A stretch of DNA of 64,000 nucleotides from an uncultured Clostridia bacterium (GTDB lineage: Bacteria > Bacillota > Dehalobacteriia > UBA4068): the NCBI GenBank assembly GCA_944393575.1, contig CALYAP010000029.1:1-64000 (forward strand), written 5' to 3'. The translations under genes and the position numbers were made by a program. Within the stretch, counting starts at the first letter, position 1; each line of letters begins with the position of its first letter. This document shows, one piece after another, positions 43,660-52,219 of this stretch. The notes under the pieces were generated by a model that did no database searches, had not been told where the DNA came from, and was given only the letters and a program-made list of their open reading frames with translations.

Positions 43660-44535
43660 ATGGAACAAAGCAGATATGAGTTGAATAAGGAATTAGCGCA
43701 GATGCTCAAAGGCGGCGTCATCATGGACGTCACTACTCCGGAGCAGGCTAAAATCGCCGAAGCAGCCGGCGCCTGCGCTGTCATGGCCCTGGAGCGGATC
43801 CCGGCGGATATCCGTGCTGCCGGCGGCGTCTCCCGTATGAGCGATCCCAAGATGATCAAAGGCATTCAGAACGCTGTCTCCATTCCGGTAATGGCTAAAT
43901 GCCGTATCGGTCATTTTGTCGAAGCGCAGATTCTCGAGGCGATCGAGATCGACTACATCGATGAGAGCGAAGTCCTCTCCCCGGCTGATGATATCTATCA
44001 TATTGATAAGACCAAATTTAAGGTGCCTTTTGTCTGTGGTTCGCGCGATCTGGGCGAGGCTCTGCGCCGCATCAATGAGGGCGCATCGATGATCCGTACC
44101 AAGGGCGAGCCCGGCACCGGCGATATCGTCCAGGCTGTCCGCCATATGCGCTTGATGAATGCCGAGATTGCCAAGATAGTCTCCATGCGTGAGGACGAGC
44201 TCTTCAACGAAGCCAAAGAATTGCAGGTCCCTTATGATTTGGTTCTGTACGTACATCAGCATGGCCGTCTGCCGGTGGTCAATTTCGCTGCTGGCGGTGT
44301 CGCTACCCCTGCTGACGCGGCGCTGATGATGCAGCTGGGCGCGGAAGGTGTCTTTGTCGGCTCCGGCATCTTCAAATCAGGCAATCCGGAGAAGCGCGCC
44401 GCCGCTATCGTCAAAGCTGTAACCAATTTTGAGGATAAAGAGATGCTGGCAGCCCTTTCCGAAGATCTGGGCGAGGCGATGGTCGGCATCAATGAGCAGG
44501 AGATCGAGCTGCTGATGGCTGAAAGGGGCAGATAG
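43660..44535 (+). CDS. pdxS: Pyridoxal 5'-phosphate synthase subunit PdxS
   Basis: PdxS makes PLP from ribose 5-phosphate, glyceraldehyde 3-phosphate and ammonia delivered by PdxT. The 291-residue product contains [33 protein letters not shown], the catalytic [14 protein letters not shown] (first lysine), the [15 protein letters not shown] segment (second lysine replaced nearby by an R-D context, typical numbering K149 region), and [24 protein letters not shown] precedes the ATG. It is followed after 2 bases by pdxT. Confidence 0.96.
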   Translation: MEQSRYELNKELAQMLKGGVIMDVTTPEQAKIAEAAGACAVMALERIPADIRAAGGVSRMSDPKMIKGIQNAVSIPVMAKCRIGHFVEAQILEAIEIDYIDESEVLSPADDIYHIDKTKFKVPFVCGSRDLGEALRRINEGASMIRTKGEPGTGDIVQAVRHMRLMNAEIAKIVSMREDELFNEAKELQVPYDLVLYVHQHGRLPVVNFAAGGVATPADAALMMQLGAEGVFVGSGIFKSGNPEKRAAAIVKAVTNFEDKEMLAALSEDLGEAMVGINEQEIELLMAERGR

Positions 44536-44537
44536 AG

Positions 44538-45122
44538 ATGCGTATTGCAGTATCAGCAGTCCAGGGCGCTTTTATTGAGCATGAGCAGATGCTGAGCTCC
44601 CTGGGTGTAGAATGTTTTGAGCTGCGCCAACGCGCCGATCTGCTGCGTTCCTTCGACGGTTTAGTGCTGCCGGGCGGCGAGAGCACGGTCCAGGGCAAGC
44701 TCCTGCGAGAGCTGGATATGTTTGATGAGCTGCATCAGCAGATCCGCGCCGGCCTGCCGGTATTGGGTACCTGCGCCGGGCTGATCCTGCTGGCCGAGCA
44801 GCTCAGCAATGACCCGAACGTCTATTTCGGCACCTTGCCAGTGACGGTGCGGCGCAATGCCTATGGCCGTCAGCTGGGCAGTTTCTATGCCGAGGAGAGC
44901 TTCCAGGGACAGGGTGTCGTGCCGATGAAATTCATCCGCGCTCCTTATATCGAGAGCGTGCGCGAGGGAGTGGAGATCATGGCCCGGGTAGAGGGAAATA
45001 TCGTCGCCGTACGCTATCACAATCAGCTGGGCCTGTCCTTCCATCCGGAATTATGCAGCGATACCCGTATTCACCAGCTCTTTTTATCCTTGGTTGGCCA
45101 GGGCAGCAGCTCCGCTGCCTAG
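44538..45122 (+). CDS. pdxT: Pyridoxal 5'-phosphate synthase glutaminase subunit PdxT
   Basis: The 194-residue class I glutaminase supplies ammonia to PdxS. It has IAVSAVQGAFIEHEQML, LVLPGGESTVQGKLL, the nucleophile in LGTCAGLILLA (C79) and the His/Glu pair in LSFHPELCSD. AAGGGG lies before the ATG at the end of pdxS. It completes the DXP-independent vitamin B6 pathway under PdxR. Confidence 0.97.
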   Translation: MRIAVSAVQGAFIEHEQMLSSLGVECFELRQRADLLRSFDGLVLPGGESTVQGKLLRELDMFDELHQQIRAGLPVLGTCAGLILLAEQLSNDPNVYFGTLPVTVRRNAYGRQLGSFYAEESFQGQGVVPMKFIRAPYIESVREGVEIMARVEGNIVAVRYHNQLGLSFHPELCSDTRIHQLFLSLVGQGSSSAA

Positions 45123-45206
45123 CTACGCCAAAAAGCTAAGCTTAAATAAAAAATCATCAGCAAAAAAGAATAGCGTGCGCAAAAACATGATTCAGCCCGC
45201 GAAAAC

Positions 45207-45238
45207 AACCCCGCCTGTTAAAAAAATAGGCGGGGTTT
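45207..45238 (+). terminator. pdxST terminator
   Basis: AACCCCGCCT (45207-45216) pairs with AGGCGGGGTT (45228-45237), short T-tract. Confidence 0.8.
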
Positions 45239-45271
45239 GATTATCCGAGCCCTTTTCCTGGCGGCGGTGCG

Positions 45272-45320
45272 GCATTTGTCGCAAATGCTCGTTGTAAATA
45301 TCGCCTTTTTGGCTTATAAT
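45272..45320 (+). promoter_or_regulatory. MurT-like operon promoter with upstream palindrome
   Basis: TTGTAA (45292-45297), 17-base spacer, TATAAT (45315-45320). The inverted repeat GCATTTG/CAAATGC (45272-45288) ends three bases before the -35, a possible regulator site. Confidence 0.7.
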
Positions 45321-45348
45321 AATAATGACTAATTAAGGAGCGTGAACA

Positions 45349-46740
45349 ATGACCAGGATCAAATTTCTGCTCGCCCTGTGGCTGGCGCGTCTGTGCCGCT
45401 GGGCCATCAACATCGTGGCTCCCGGCCGCGGCACCAATCTGCCGGGACAAATCGCCCTCAAGATCGATCATGGCTTCAATGGCCATTTTGAAGGGCTCGA
45501 TGCCGGCAAGGTGATCTTCATCACCGGCACCAATGGCAAATCCACTACCACCAATTTGCTGGCTGCTATCCTCAAGGAAGCCGGTATTCCGGCTGCAGTT
45601 AATCTAGAAGGCGCTAATCTGGAGGGCGGCGTGGCCGCTACCCTGATGGCCCATTCCACCTTGAAAGGCAAGCTCAAATGCAGATATATCGTGATGGAGA
45701 CCGATGAGCGCTTTTTGCCGGTGATCAGCCGCTCGCTGCCGCCAGCCTGGCTGTGCGTGACCAATATACAAAAAGACCAGGTGCAGCGCAATGGCGAGCC
45801 GGATATCATCTACCGCAAGATCGCCTCGGCTATCACTGAGGATACGGTGCTCTTCCTCAATAATGAGGAGCCCAATGCCGCCTCCTTGTCCCGTCTGGTC
45901 AAACACAGCGTTTTCTATGGGGTGGACGAGCATGCCAAGAGCTTCGTCAAACAGGGCTTCTTTACCACCACCATGCCCTGCCCGGTCTGCGGCGAGCCGA
46001 TCCGCTTTTACCGTTATAATGTCGATAATATCGGCGCGTTCACCTGCACCGGCTGCGGTCTGAAGAGCTCGCCGGCGCCGGCCTACTTTGCTCATAGCAT
46101 CAACTTTGCCGATCACACCTTTGCCGCGGAAGGCCAAACCTATCCGCTGCCCTATGAAGCGCCGTATTTTCTTTATTGCTATATTGCCGCCATTGCTATG
46201 GCCCGGGAGATCGGCATCGCCAAGGAAACCATTGCTGCGGCGCTGGCTCGCTTCGTCAATATCGGCGGACGTCTGGAGACGCTGCATACTGGCGGCAAAA
46301 CTATCCAGTATATCCGCATGAAGCAGGAAAACCCCGAGACTCTGCAGAGCGCACTGGACTATATCTCTCAGGATAAGAGTCCCAAAATCTTCCTGCTCGG
46401 CCTCGATGAGCTGGTTGATTTCCACCCGCATTATACCAATACTTTCTATGCTTTTGACTGCGATTTTGACCAGCTGATCGCTTCTCATGTTGAGCATTAT
46501 ATCTGTTTTTCCGGCACCGTGGCTTATGACGCCGCCAACCGCTTGGTTTACGCCGGCGTACCCAAGGAGCAGATCACTGTGCTGCCAACTAATGACGATG
46601 CGACTATTGTGGCGGAGCTAGCCAAATACTCTTGCCCGAATATCTACCTCATTACCTGGCTTTATAAGTATAAGTCACTGGAAAAATACCTCATCGAACA
46701 CGAGGGTGAAAAAGATAGTACACCCAGCACAGCTGTTTAA
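45349..46740 (+). CDS. MurT-like Mur ligase family protein
   Basis: The 463-residue protein has the MurT architecture: a hydrophobic N-terminus, Mur ligase centre with P-loop TGTNGKST (59-66), a four-cysteine zinc ribbon inserted at C211/C214/C233/C236, and the C-terminal DUF1727 domain. MurT with GatD amidates the D-glutamate of lipid II. Here the C-terminal motif that in standard MurT reads like N-D-N-x-A-D-G-R-D-x-S-W-x-W-D is replaced by LGLDELVDFHPHYTNTFYAFD (about 350-370). The central TN-x-x-R-D-Q-L-D-R is TNIQKDQVQR. ATP binding should be kept; the amidation chemistry is doubtful. AAGGAG precedes the ATG. Confidence 0.88.
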   Translation: MTRIKFLLALWLARLCRWAINIVAPGRGTNLPGQIALKIDHGFNGHFEGLDAGKVIFITGTNGKSTTTNLLAAILKEAGIPAAVNLEGANLEGGVAATLMAHSTLKGKLKCRYIVMETDERFLPVISRSLPPAWLCVTNIQKDQVQRNGEPDIIYRKIASAITEDTVLFLNNEEPNAASLSRLVKHSVFYGVDEHAKSFVKQGFFTTTMPCPVCGEPIRFYRYNVDNIGAFTCTGCGLKSSPAPAYFAHSINFADHTFAAEGQTYPLPYEAPYFLYCYIAAIAMAREIGIAKETIAAALARFVNIGGRLETLHTGGKTIQYIRMKQENPETLQSALDYISQDKSPKIFLLGLDELVDFHPHYTNTFYAFDCDFDQLIASHVEHYICFSGTVAYDAANRLVYAGVPKEQITVLPTNDDATIVAELAKYSCPNIYLITWLYKYKSLEKYLIEHEGEKDSTPSTAV

Positions 46741-46767
46741 ACCTGTGGGGAAAGAAGGAGCGCTGCT

Positions 46768-47514
46768 ATGGCTGATAAAATAACTGTTCTCTGGCTTTAT
46801 CCGGATATCTTGAATCTGCATGGCGACCGGGGCAATCTGATGGCCCTGGAACGTATTGGCAAGCTGATGGAGCTGCCAGTGGAGGTACGCCGGGTGGACA
46901 AGCTCACTGATCCGCTGCCTTTGGATGAGGCGGATCTGCTGGTGCTGACCTCTGGCGAGGTCAAAAATATGCCCCATGTGATCGACGCCCTGCGCCAGGA
47001 GCAGGCTGCGCTGGATGAATATGTAGCGCGCGGCGGATATATCCTGGCTATCGGCACTGCCGGTGCCGTATTGGCCAAGGAGACTGAGCGGCTTGATGGC
47101 ACCAGCTTCGCCGGGCTGTCCCTGCTGCCGATGCGCTGTCAGGAACGCGCCAAAGTTTATGGTGATGATATCTGGTTCTCTCTGTGCGATGATCCGCAGC
47201 TGAAACTGATGGGCAATCAGATCCAGGTCATCGATACCGAGCTGCTGGAGGGCGCGCAGCCCTTAGGCAAGCTGATCTATGGCTATGGCAATGATGGCGC
47301 CGATGATGAGGGCTGCCAGGCCGGGCGGATTATTTTTACCAATACCTTAGGCCCGCTGCTGGTCAAAAATCCCCGTTATACGGAGCGGCTCCTCACTGCC
47401 CTCGCGGCCGATCATGGTCTTGCTCCCGGACGCCAGCTCAGTGCGGAGGATACTGATTATGAGGACCACTCCTATCAGCTGATCGAGCAATTCATCCGCA
47501 AGAAGATGGCCTAG
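46768..47514 (+). CDS. GatD-like protein lacking glutaminase active site
   Basis: The 248-residue protein aligns along its length with GatD class I glutaminases (LYPDILNLHGDRGNLMAL start, YGYGNDGADD, GPLLVKNPRYTERLL). The nucleophile elbow that reads I-C-G-G-Y/F-Q in GatD is IGTAGA here (Gly96 in place of Cys). The catalytic His of Y-L-H-G-P is Leu194 (NTLGP). Glutamine hydrolysis therefore seems impossible. It follows the MurT-like gene by 27 bases with AAGGAG before the ATG, so the pair is cotranscribed and probably forms a complex. A role as ammonia channel, scaffold or regulator is possible. Confidence 0.85.
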   Translation: MADKITVLWLYPDILNLHGDRGNLMALERIGKLMELPVEVRRVDKLTDPLPLDEADLLVLTSGEVKNMPHVIDALRQEQAALDEYVARGGYILAIGTAGAVLAKETERLDGTSFAGLSLLPMRCQERAKVYGDDIWFSLCDDPQLKLMGNQIQVIDTELLEGAQPLGKLIYGYGNDGADDEGCQAGRIIFTNTLGPLLVKNPRYTERLLTALAADHGLAPGRQLSAEDTDYEDHSYQLIEQFIRKKMA

Positions 47515-47847
47515 AGTCACAACAGACCGCTTCATAAGCATCTCTAGCATAAGGTTAGCTTAGGATAAAGATGTTCTGATACAAAGATATCCTAGCTCAA
47601 AGATATTGTGATACAAAATAGCTTGATAGATTGAGGATAAAGATGCCTCAGTCTGGGGAGATTGCCATGAAGTCATGGCATAAAACAGCTAGACTCAAAG
47701 AGCATAGCGATACAATAACCGCATGATGGTAGCAGTAGTGAAGATAGGCATAGCAGATAGCTGATAAAAACAGCCTGCTGCTTGGGCCGGACTGGGCAGC
47801 AAGAACAAGCAGCCTAGCCTGCTATCAGGAGCAGAAAGGGGATACTG
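47515..47847. other. Intergenic with short repeated words, no gene seen
   Basis: About 330 bases with repeated AGGATAAAGATG (about 47563 and 47634) and GATACAAAGATAT-like words, and a GCCATGA/TCATGGC hairpin. It includes the mscS ribosome binding site region at the right end. Confidence 0.5.
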
Positions 47848-48762
47848 ATGGAACAGTTTTGGCAGTCGATCAAGGAGTTTTTTTCCAGCTCTTTTGGTGA
47901 GTTTCTGGTCAGCTTAGCGGTGGCAATATTGGTGCTGGTCATCGGCTGGATACTCATCAAATGGATCCTTAAGCTGCTTTCCCGCAGTAAGCTGTCCAAA
48001 AAAATGGATAAAAGCGCTTTTACTTTTTTCCGCAGCGCTATCTCCATTACGCTCAAGGTGGTGCTGATCCTGACTGCAGCCAGCATCGTCGGTGTGCCCT
48101 CAGCCAGCATCATCGCTCTGATCGGCTCGATCGGCGTGGCTATCGGCCTGGCGTTGCAGGGCAGCCTCAGCAATCTGGCCGGCGGCCTGATGATTTTGAT
48201 TTTTAAACCTTTTGCTGTAGGCGATTATATCCAGCCGCAGGATACCGAAGGCGGTACGGTCAAGGATATCAGCATTTTCTATACCACGCTGCTGACTGTA
48301 GATAACCGCACTATCGTCCTGCCAAATGGTGATCTTTCCAATAAACCGATGGAGAATTATACCAAAATGGACAAGCGCCGTCTGGATATGCGCTTCTCTG
48401 TTGGCTATGATAGCGATATCGAAAAGGTCAAGATGGTGATGCAGAAGGTCATCGACCGTCAGGAGAAACTGCACCGTGAACCAGCGCCTTTTGCCCGCCT
48501 GCGTGAGATGGGCGATAGCGCGCTGATTTTTGAAATGCGCTCCTGGTGCAATACCGATGATTATTGGAGCTGCTATTTTGATATTAATGAGCAGATGAAA
48601 GAAGCTTTTGATGCGGCAGGATTCAATATCCCCTATCCGCAGATGGATGTCCATATGGTGCCGCCCGGCGCACCGACCTCAGCCAGCAACGGTGCTGCCC
48701 CAGCACCCGCAGCAACTGACAGCGTTGCCTCTGCAGAGAGCTCTCAAGGTGATGCAAATTAA
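47848..48762 (+). CDS. mscS: Small-conductance mechanosensitive channel MscS
   Basis: The 304-residue protein has three membrane segments. The pore helix is rich in Gly/Ala (ASIIALIGSIGVAIGLALQGSLSNLAGGLMILIFKPFAVGDYI, in two parts) and the beta and C-terminal cage domains follow, with VLPNGDLSNKPMENYTK. It opens on membrane tension to release solutes under osmotic downshock. The last 30 residues are an Ala/Pro/Ser-rich tail. AAGGGGAT precedes the ATG. It is a single gene with a strong terminator. The window also encodes MscL. Confidence 0.95.
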   Translation: MEQFWQSIKEFFSSSFGEFLVSLAVAILVLVIGWILIKWILKLLSRSKLSKKMDKSAFTFFRSAISITLKVVLILTAASIVGVPSASIIALIGSIGVAIGLALQGSLSNLAGGLMILIFKPFAVGDYIQPQDTEGGTVKDISIFYTTLLTVDNRTIVLPNGDLSNKPMENYTKMDKRRLDMRFSVGYDSDIEKVKMVMQKVIDRQEKLHREPAPFARLREMGDSALIFEMRSWCNTDDYWSCYFDINEQMKEAFDAAGFNIPYPQMDVHMVPPGAPTSASNGAAPAPAATDSVASAESSQGDAN

Positions 48763-48833
48763 GCTATACTGTTGGCGCAGCTGATGCGCGTATTGCCGTA
48801 GCGCTTATCCTAGTGTTTGATTAGCAGTAAAAT

Positions 48834-48866
48834 AATAATACTCCGTCCTAAACGGAGTATTATTTT
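48834..48866. terminator. mscS terminator
   Basis: A 13-base perfect stem (48834-48846 / 48852-48864) with a five-base loop, A-rich before and T-rich after, so it may act for both directions. Confidence 0.88.
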
Positions 48867-48948
48867 AATAACGGCAGGAGACCACTTGTAATAGCAGCAT
48901 AATACCGCTTGATCGCTGCTAAAGAGAGTATTTTGCTATTATCAGCGT

Positions 48949-49620
48949 TTATTTGACTGCCAGGAGATAGCTTTCATCGATGCGGAGAAAAAGCTCGTCC
49001 AGGGGAACGGTACCATTGAGGCAGACGGTGTACCAGTGCTTTTTATTCATATGGTATCCAGGGAAATATTTTTGGTTATCTAGCAGCTTAGCCAGTTTCC
49101 CTGGCTCCATCCGCAGATCGATGATCTCGATATCATCTGTTCCATCCAGCCCGAGCTTGCTGGGATGCACTAACAGCAGAGCGCCATACCATTTGTGAGT
49201 GTCTTGGCGCCGCCAGACTGCATTATGAGGAAATTTGGGCCAGAGAAACTCCAGCTGATCATGGTAGGTAGCATCGATATAGTCAATGACCTTTTGTGCA
49301 TACGTACTGCGGAAAACATCGGGCTCAAAGCATTGTTGGGCTATTTTCTCCAGCAGTTCGTCATGCGCGCTTCTGACCATTCCCACAAACGGGCCGGCTG
49401 TTTCGGCCAGACGGTGCAACAGGTATTCGTCTCCGGATTCCGGGTCGCGGATACAGGTCGTGACCATGCTGTCTGCATCAATGGTGACTGTCATGAGCAG
49501 CTGTGTCTCAGTAAGAGGGTGTTCATAGACATAGGCGCCGTTTTGGTGACGAAAACCAAAGGCCTTGAGCTTATCTGCATTGGCTTTTTTATGCTGGAAA
49601 AGAGCGGCTGTTTCTAACAT
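48949..49620 (-). CDS. MmcQ/YjbR family protein with N-terminal extension
   Basis: The 223-residue protein ends in a YjbR-like (DUF419) domain: FPHNAVWRR, DTHKWYGALLLV, IEIIDLRMEPGKLAKLLDNQKYFPGYHMNKKHWYTVCL (read in pieces) and DESYLLA. This fold resembles a CyaY-like or double-wing DNA-binding domain; the function is unproven. The first 100 residues (ALFQHKKANADKLKAFGFRHQNGAYVYEHPL and on) are an additional beta-rich domain seen in some longer members. AAAGGAT precedes the ATG. It converges on mscS. Confidence 0.85.
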   Translation of the reverse strand: MLETAALFQHKKANADKLKAFGFRHQNGAYVYEHPLTETQLLMTVTIDADSMVTTCIRDPESGDEYLLHRLAETAGPFVGMVRSAHDELLEKIAQQCFEPDVFRSTYAQKVIDYIDATYHDQLEFLWPKFPHNAVWRRQDTHKWYGALLLVHPSKLGLDGTDDIEIIDLRMEPGKLAKLLDNQKYFPGYHMNKKHWYTVCLNGTVPLDELFLRIDESYLLAVK

Positions 49621-49858
49621 GCTTAATTATCCTTTTAATGGGTAATCTTTGTGTGGCTATTTGTAATTTTCGGTTTTGTTTGATAGAGGGGAGCCCTAGA
49701 ACAGAGCTGCCTCTTGATGATAAATCAACTGTTTATTGCTATTACATTATTATAACAAGGAAAGCTTAACCGGACAAGGGCACGGCTTAGCTGCTACCGT
49801 TTCCTTTACGGCTGCTATAATGGCTGTATCTGCCTGGTTATGCTTCAGGAGGTGCCTG

Positions 49859-50125
49859 ATGAAAAAAGTCAAGTCTGTGCAGAGCGATCTGCGCCAGATC
49901 CCCGGGGTAGGCATCCAGACCGAACAGGATCTGCTCCGCCTAGGTTATCCGACCGTGGCTTCACTGCGCGGGGCGGATCCGGAGGAACTCTACCGGCGTG
50001 ATTGTACTCAGCGCGGCTTTACTATTGACCGCTGCCAGCTCTATGTTTATCGTTGCGCCGTCTACTATGCCTCTACTCCAGATCCTGATCCCGAGCTGCT
50101 CCAGTGGTGGAAATGGAAGGATTAG
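49859..50125 (+). CDS. Helix-hairpin-helix protein (Cdd1/pathogenicity-locus type)
   Basis: The 88-residue protein matches the Cdd1 family: VQSDLRQIPGVGIQTEQDLLRLGYPTVASLRGADPEELYRRDC ... DRCQLYVYRCAVYYA, ending in a Trp-rich WWKWKD. It carries an HhH motif (IPGVGIQTEQDLLRLGY) and conserved late cysteines. Family members are annotated as pathogenicity-locus proteins, but no biochemical role is established. The ATG at 49859 follows AGGAGG at the right distance; the longer frame from 49736 has no such site. Confidence 0.85.
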   Translation: MKKVKSVQSDLRQIPGVGIQTEQDLLRLGYPTVASLRGADPEELYRRDCTQRGFTIDRCQLYVYRCAVYYASTPDPDPELLQWWKWKD

Positions 50126-50747
50126 CTCCCGCTGACCGCAGGGTCTTGTTCTGCAAAGGAGCTGCCGTCAAAAATTAAAAAGCCCAAAGACAATGGCCAA
50201 GATCAGCTATCAGCTGGTCTATGGTTTTGTCTAGGCATTGCTCACCTTGCTCTGCTCGTTGGATATCGCTCACAGAAGAGTTGCCGTTACCGCCATATTG
50301 GTTGATGAGTTATCTGAGCAGCATCAGTGGAACAATATCCCGTTGGCAAGGGTTGAGCTGGTATGGCACTACGACCGGCAGCCGCAGTCTGTTGATAAGC
50401 TCATTATTGAGGACAGATCCTGCCTACTGTTGGTGCAGATGAGAAAAATTCTTTGGTTTAAGTTGGCTTAAGGTTGAGATGCTATCATTCTCCTATCAGC
50501 CGGAATCTATGCCGGCGGCGATACTCCCTGCGGCGGCTATTAGCCGAGCCGGGCTTTTGCCGCAGAACTGGTTATGCTTATCCGGCAGCATCTATCTTAT
50601 AGAATATACTAGGCAGAGAGCATATACTAGGCAGAAGCTATCCGCCTGGATTTATCCAACAGGTTGGTATTTTCTCCCGGGCTGGCTAATGGGTAGCGGC
50701 GTCCCAGCTGCTGGTAATATTGCTCAGGAAAGAGAGGAGGGGTACAG
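50126..50747 (+). pseudogene. Decayed region with fragments of a PaaK/CapK-like gene
   Basis: No intact gene. Bases 50341-50396 match 34731-34786 of the PaaK-like gene at about 48 of 56 positions without gaps and translate as R-W-x-G-L-S-W-Y-G-x-T-x-G-S-R-S-L-L-I. Bases 50196-50218 match 35573-35595 (its 3' end) at 22 of 23. The order of the two pieces is reversed relative to the gene. The rest of the stretch is not recognised; the right end holds the promoter and ribosome binding site of the next gene. Confidence 0.6.
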
Positions 50748-51515
50748 ATGTTTTACCCCCGTATCAAATCAGAGATCAGAGAACCCGATCCGCGTGATGA
50801 AGAATTTTATCAGGATAAGCTCTATATACTTGAGCATGTCCGCGACGTGCTGCTGCGCAATATCGAGCAATTACGGCTGGAAAGCGAGGAACAGCAGGGG
50901 CGGGATCCGGTCGATCACTGCAAATCACGCATCAAGTCGGCGCTGAGCATGGAAGAAAAGCTGACCCGCCGCGGCTTGCCGGTTACACTCACCGCTGCCT
51001 TGGAAAATATCCGTGATGCTGTTGGCGTGAGGGTAGTCTGTCCTTTTCTCGATGATGTCTATCTGGTTCGCGATTGGTTGTCCGGCTGTCCAGGTCTGCG
51101 GCTGGTGGAGGAAAAAGACTATATCGCTAACCCCAAGCCCAACGGCTACCGCAGCCTCCATCTGATCGTGGCAGTGCCGGTGCCGATGATCCGCGGCCAC
51201 CAGGAATGTATGGCAGAGATCCAGATCCGTACTCTGGCGATGGATTTCTGGGCAGCGTTGGAGCATCAGCTGAAATATAAACAGCAGATCGGCGATGAGG
51301 AGACCATCGTTGCCGAGCTGAAACGCTGTGCTGATGAGACCTCTTCGACTGATATCAATCTCTTAGCGCTGCGCGAGCTGATCACTGCCGGCAAAGAAGA
51401 GCTGTCTCCGGCAGGAAGCGATAAGCAGCAGCCCGAAATAAAGAAACACAGCGCACTGAGGCCGAGCCTCAAGAGGCGTCACCAATACCGCCATCTCAAA
51501 GAGGCGGTTCACTAG
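50748..51515 (+). CDS. Small alarmone synthetase (GTP pyrophosphokinase family)
   Basis: The 255-residue protein has a single RelA/SpoT-type (p)ppGpp synthetase domain without hydrolase or regulatory domains, as in YjbM/RelQ and YwaC/RelP. Motifs are RIKSALSMEEKL, IRDAVGVRVVC, the GTP-site KDYIANPKPNGYRSLHLIV and AEIQIRTLAMDFWAALEHQLKYK. It should transfer pyrophosphate from ATP to GTP or GDP. The C-terminal 60 residues are basic and low-complexity (KKHSALRPSLKRRHQYRHLK), which is uncommon. GAGGAGGGG precedes the ATG. It lies 29 bases upstream of a response regulator, probably the same transcript. Confidence 0.92.
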   Translation: MFYPRIKSEIREPDPRDEEFYQDKLYILEHVRDVLLRNIEQLRLESEEQQGRDPVDHCKSRIKSALSMEEKLTRRGLPVTLTAALENIRDAVGVRVVCPFLDDVYLVRDWLSGCPGLRLVEEKDYIANPKPNGYRSLHLIVAVPVPMIRGHQECMAEIQIRTLAMDFWAALEHQLKYKQQIGDEETIVAELKRCADETSSTDINLLALRELITAGKEELSPAGSDKQQPEIKKHSALRPSLKRRHQYRHLKEAVH

Positions 51516-51544
51516 GGCGCTGGCAGGAAGGAGCGTAAACAGCG

Positions 51545-52219
51545 ATGCGATTATTATTAGCGGAAGATGAAAAAGAGCTCTCCGCTGCTCTGACAGCGGT
51601 TTTGGAGCATAACCATTATTCGGTCGATGCTGTCTATGACGGACAGGACGCTCTCGACTATGCTCTGACCGAAAACTATGACGGCATTATCCTCGATATC
51701 ATGATGCCTAAAAAGAGCGGATTGGAGGTTTTGGCTGAGCTGCGGCGCAGCAATATCAATACGCCGATTTTGATGCTCACTGCCAAATCAGAGGTCAACG
51801 ACCGGGTGACCGGACTGGATACCGGCGCTGACGATTATCTGACCAAGCCCTTTGCCATGAGCGAGCTGCTGGCGCGGATACGGGCAATGACCCGTCGCCG
51901 CAGCGAGTTTTCTCCCAATGTCCTCTCCATGGGGCGGATCACCCTCAACCGGGCCAATTTTGAGCTCTCCGGCGAGAAGGCCTCTTACCGCCTGGGTAAT
52001 AAGGAATTTCAGATGCTGGAAATGCTGATGTCCAATCCCGGCCGCCTGATCTCCACCGAGCAGTTCATGGAGCGCATCTGGGGGTATGATACCGAGGCCG
52101 AGGTCAGCGTGGTATGGGTTTATATCTCCTATCTGCGTAAAAAGCTGGCAGCTCTTGATGCCGGAGTAGAGATCCGCGCCACCCGCGGCGTAGGCTATAG
52201 TCTGGAGGAATGTCAATGA
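51545..52219 (+). CDS. OmpR-family response regulator
   Basis: The 224-residue protein has a receiver domain (LAEDEKE acidic pair, phosphoacceptor D51 in LDIMMPKKSG, the Thr in LMLTAKSE, K in LTKPFAMSEL) and an OmpR-type winged helix (YRLGNKEFQMLEMLMSNPGRLISTEQFMERIWGYD ... VWVYISYLRKKL). It is the DNA-binding partner of the kinase encoded immediately after it. AAGGAG precedes the ATG. The regulon is not known. Confidence 0.95.
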   Translation: MRLLLAEDEKELSAALTAVLEHNHYSVDAVYDGQDALDYALTENYDGIILDIMMPKKSGLEVLAELRRSNINTPILMLTAKSEVNDRVTGLDTGADDYLTKPFAMSELLARIRAMTRRRSEFSPNVLSMGRITLNRANFELSGEKASYRLGNKEFQMLEMLMSNPGRLISTEQFMERIWGYDTEAEVSVVWVYISYLRKKLAALDAGVEIRATRGVGYSLEECQ

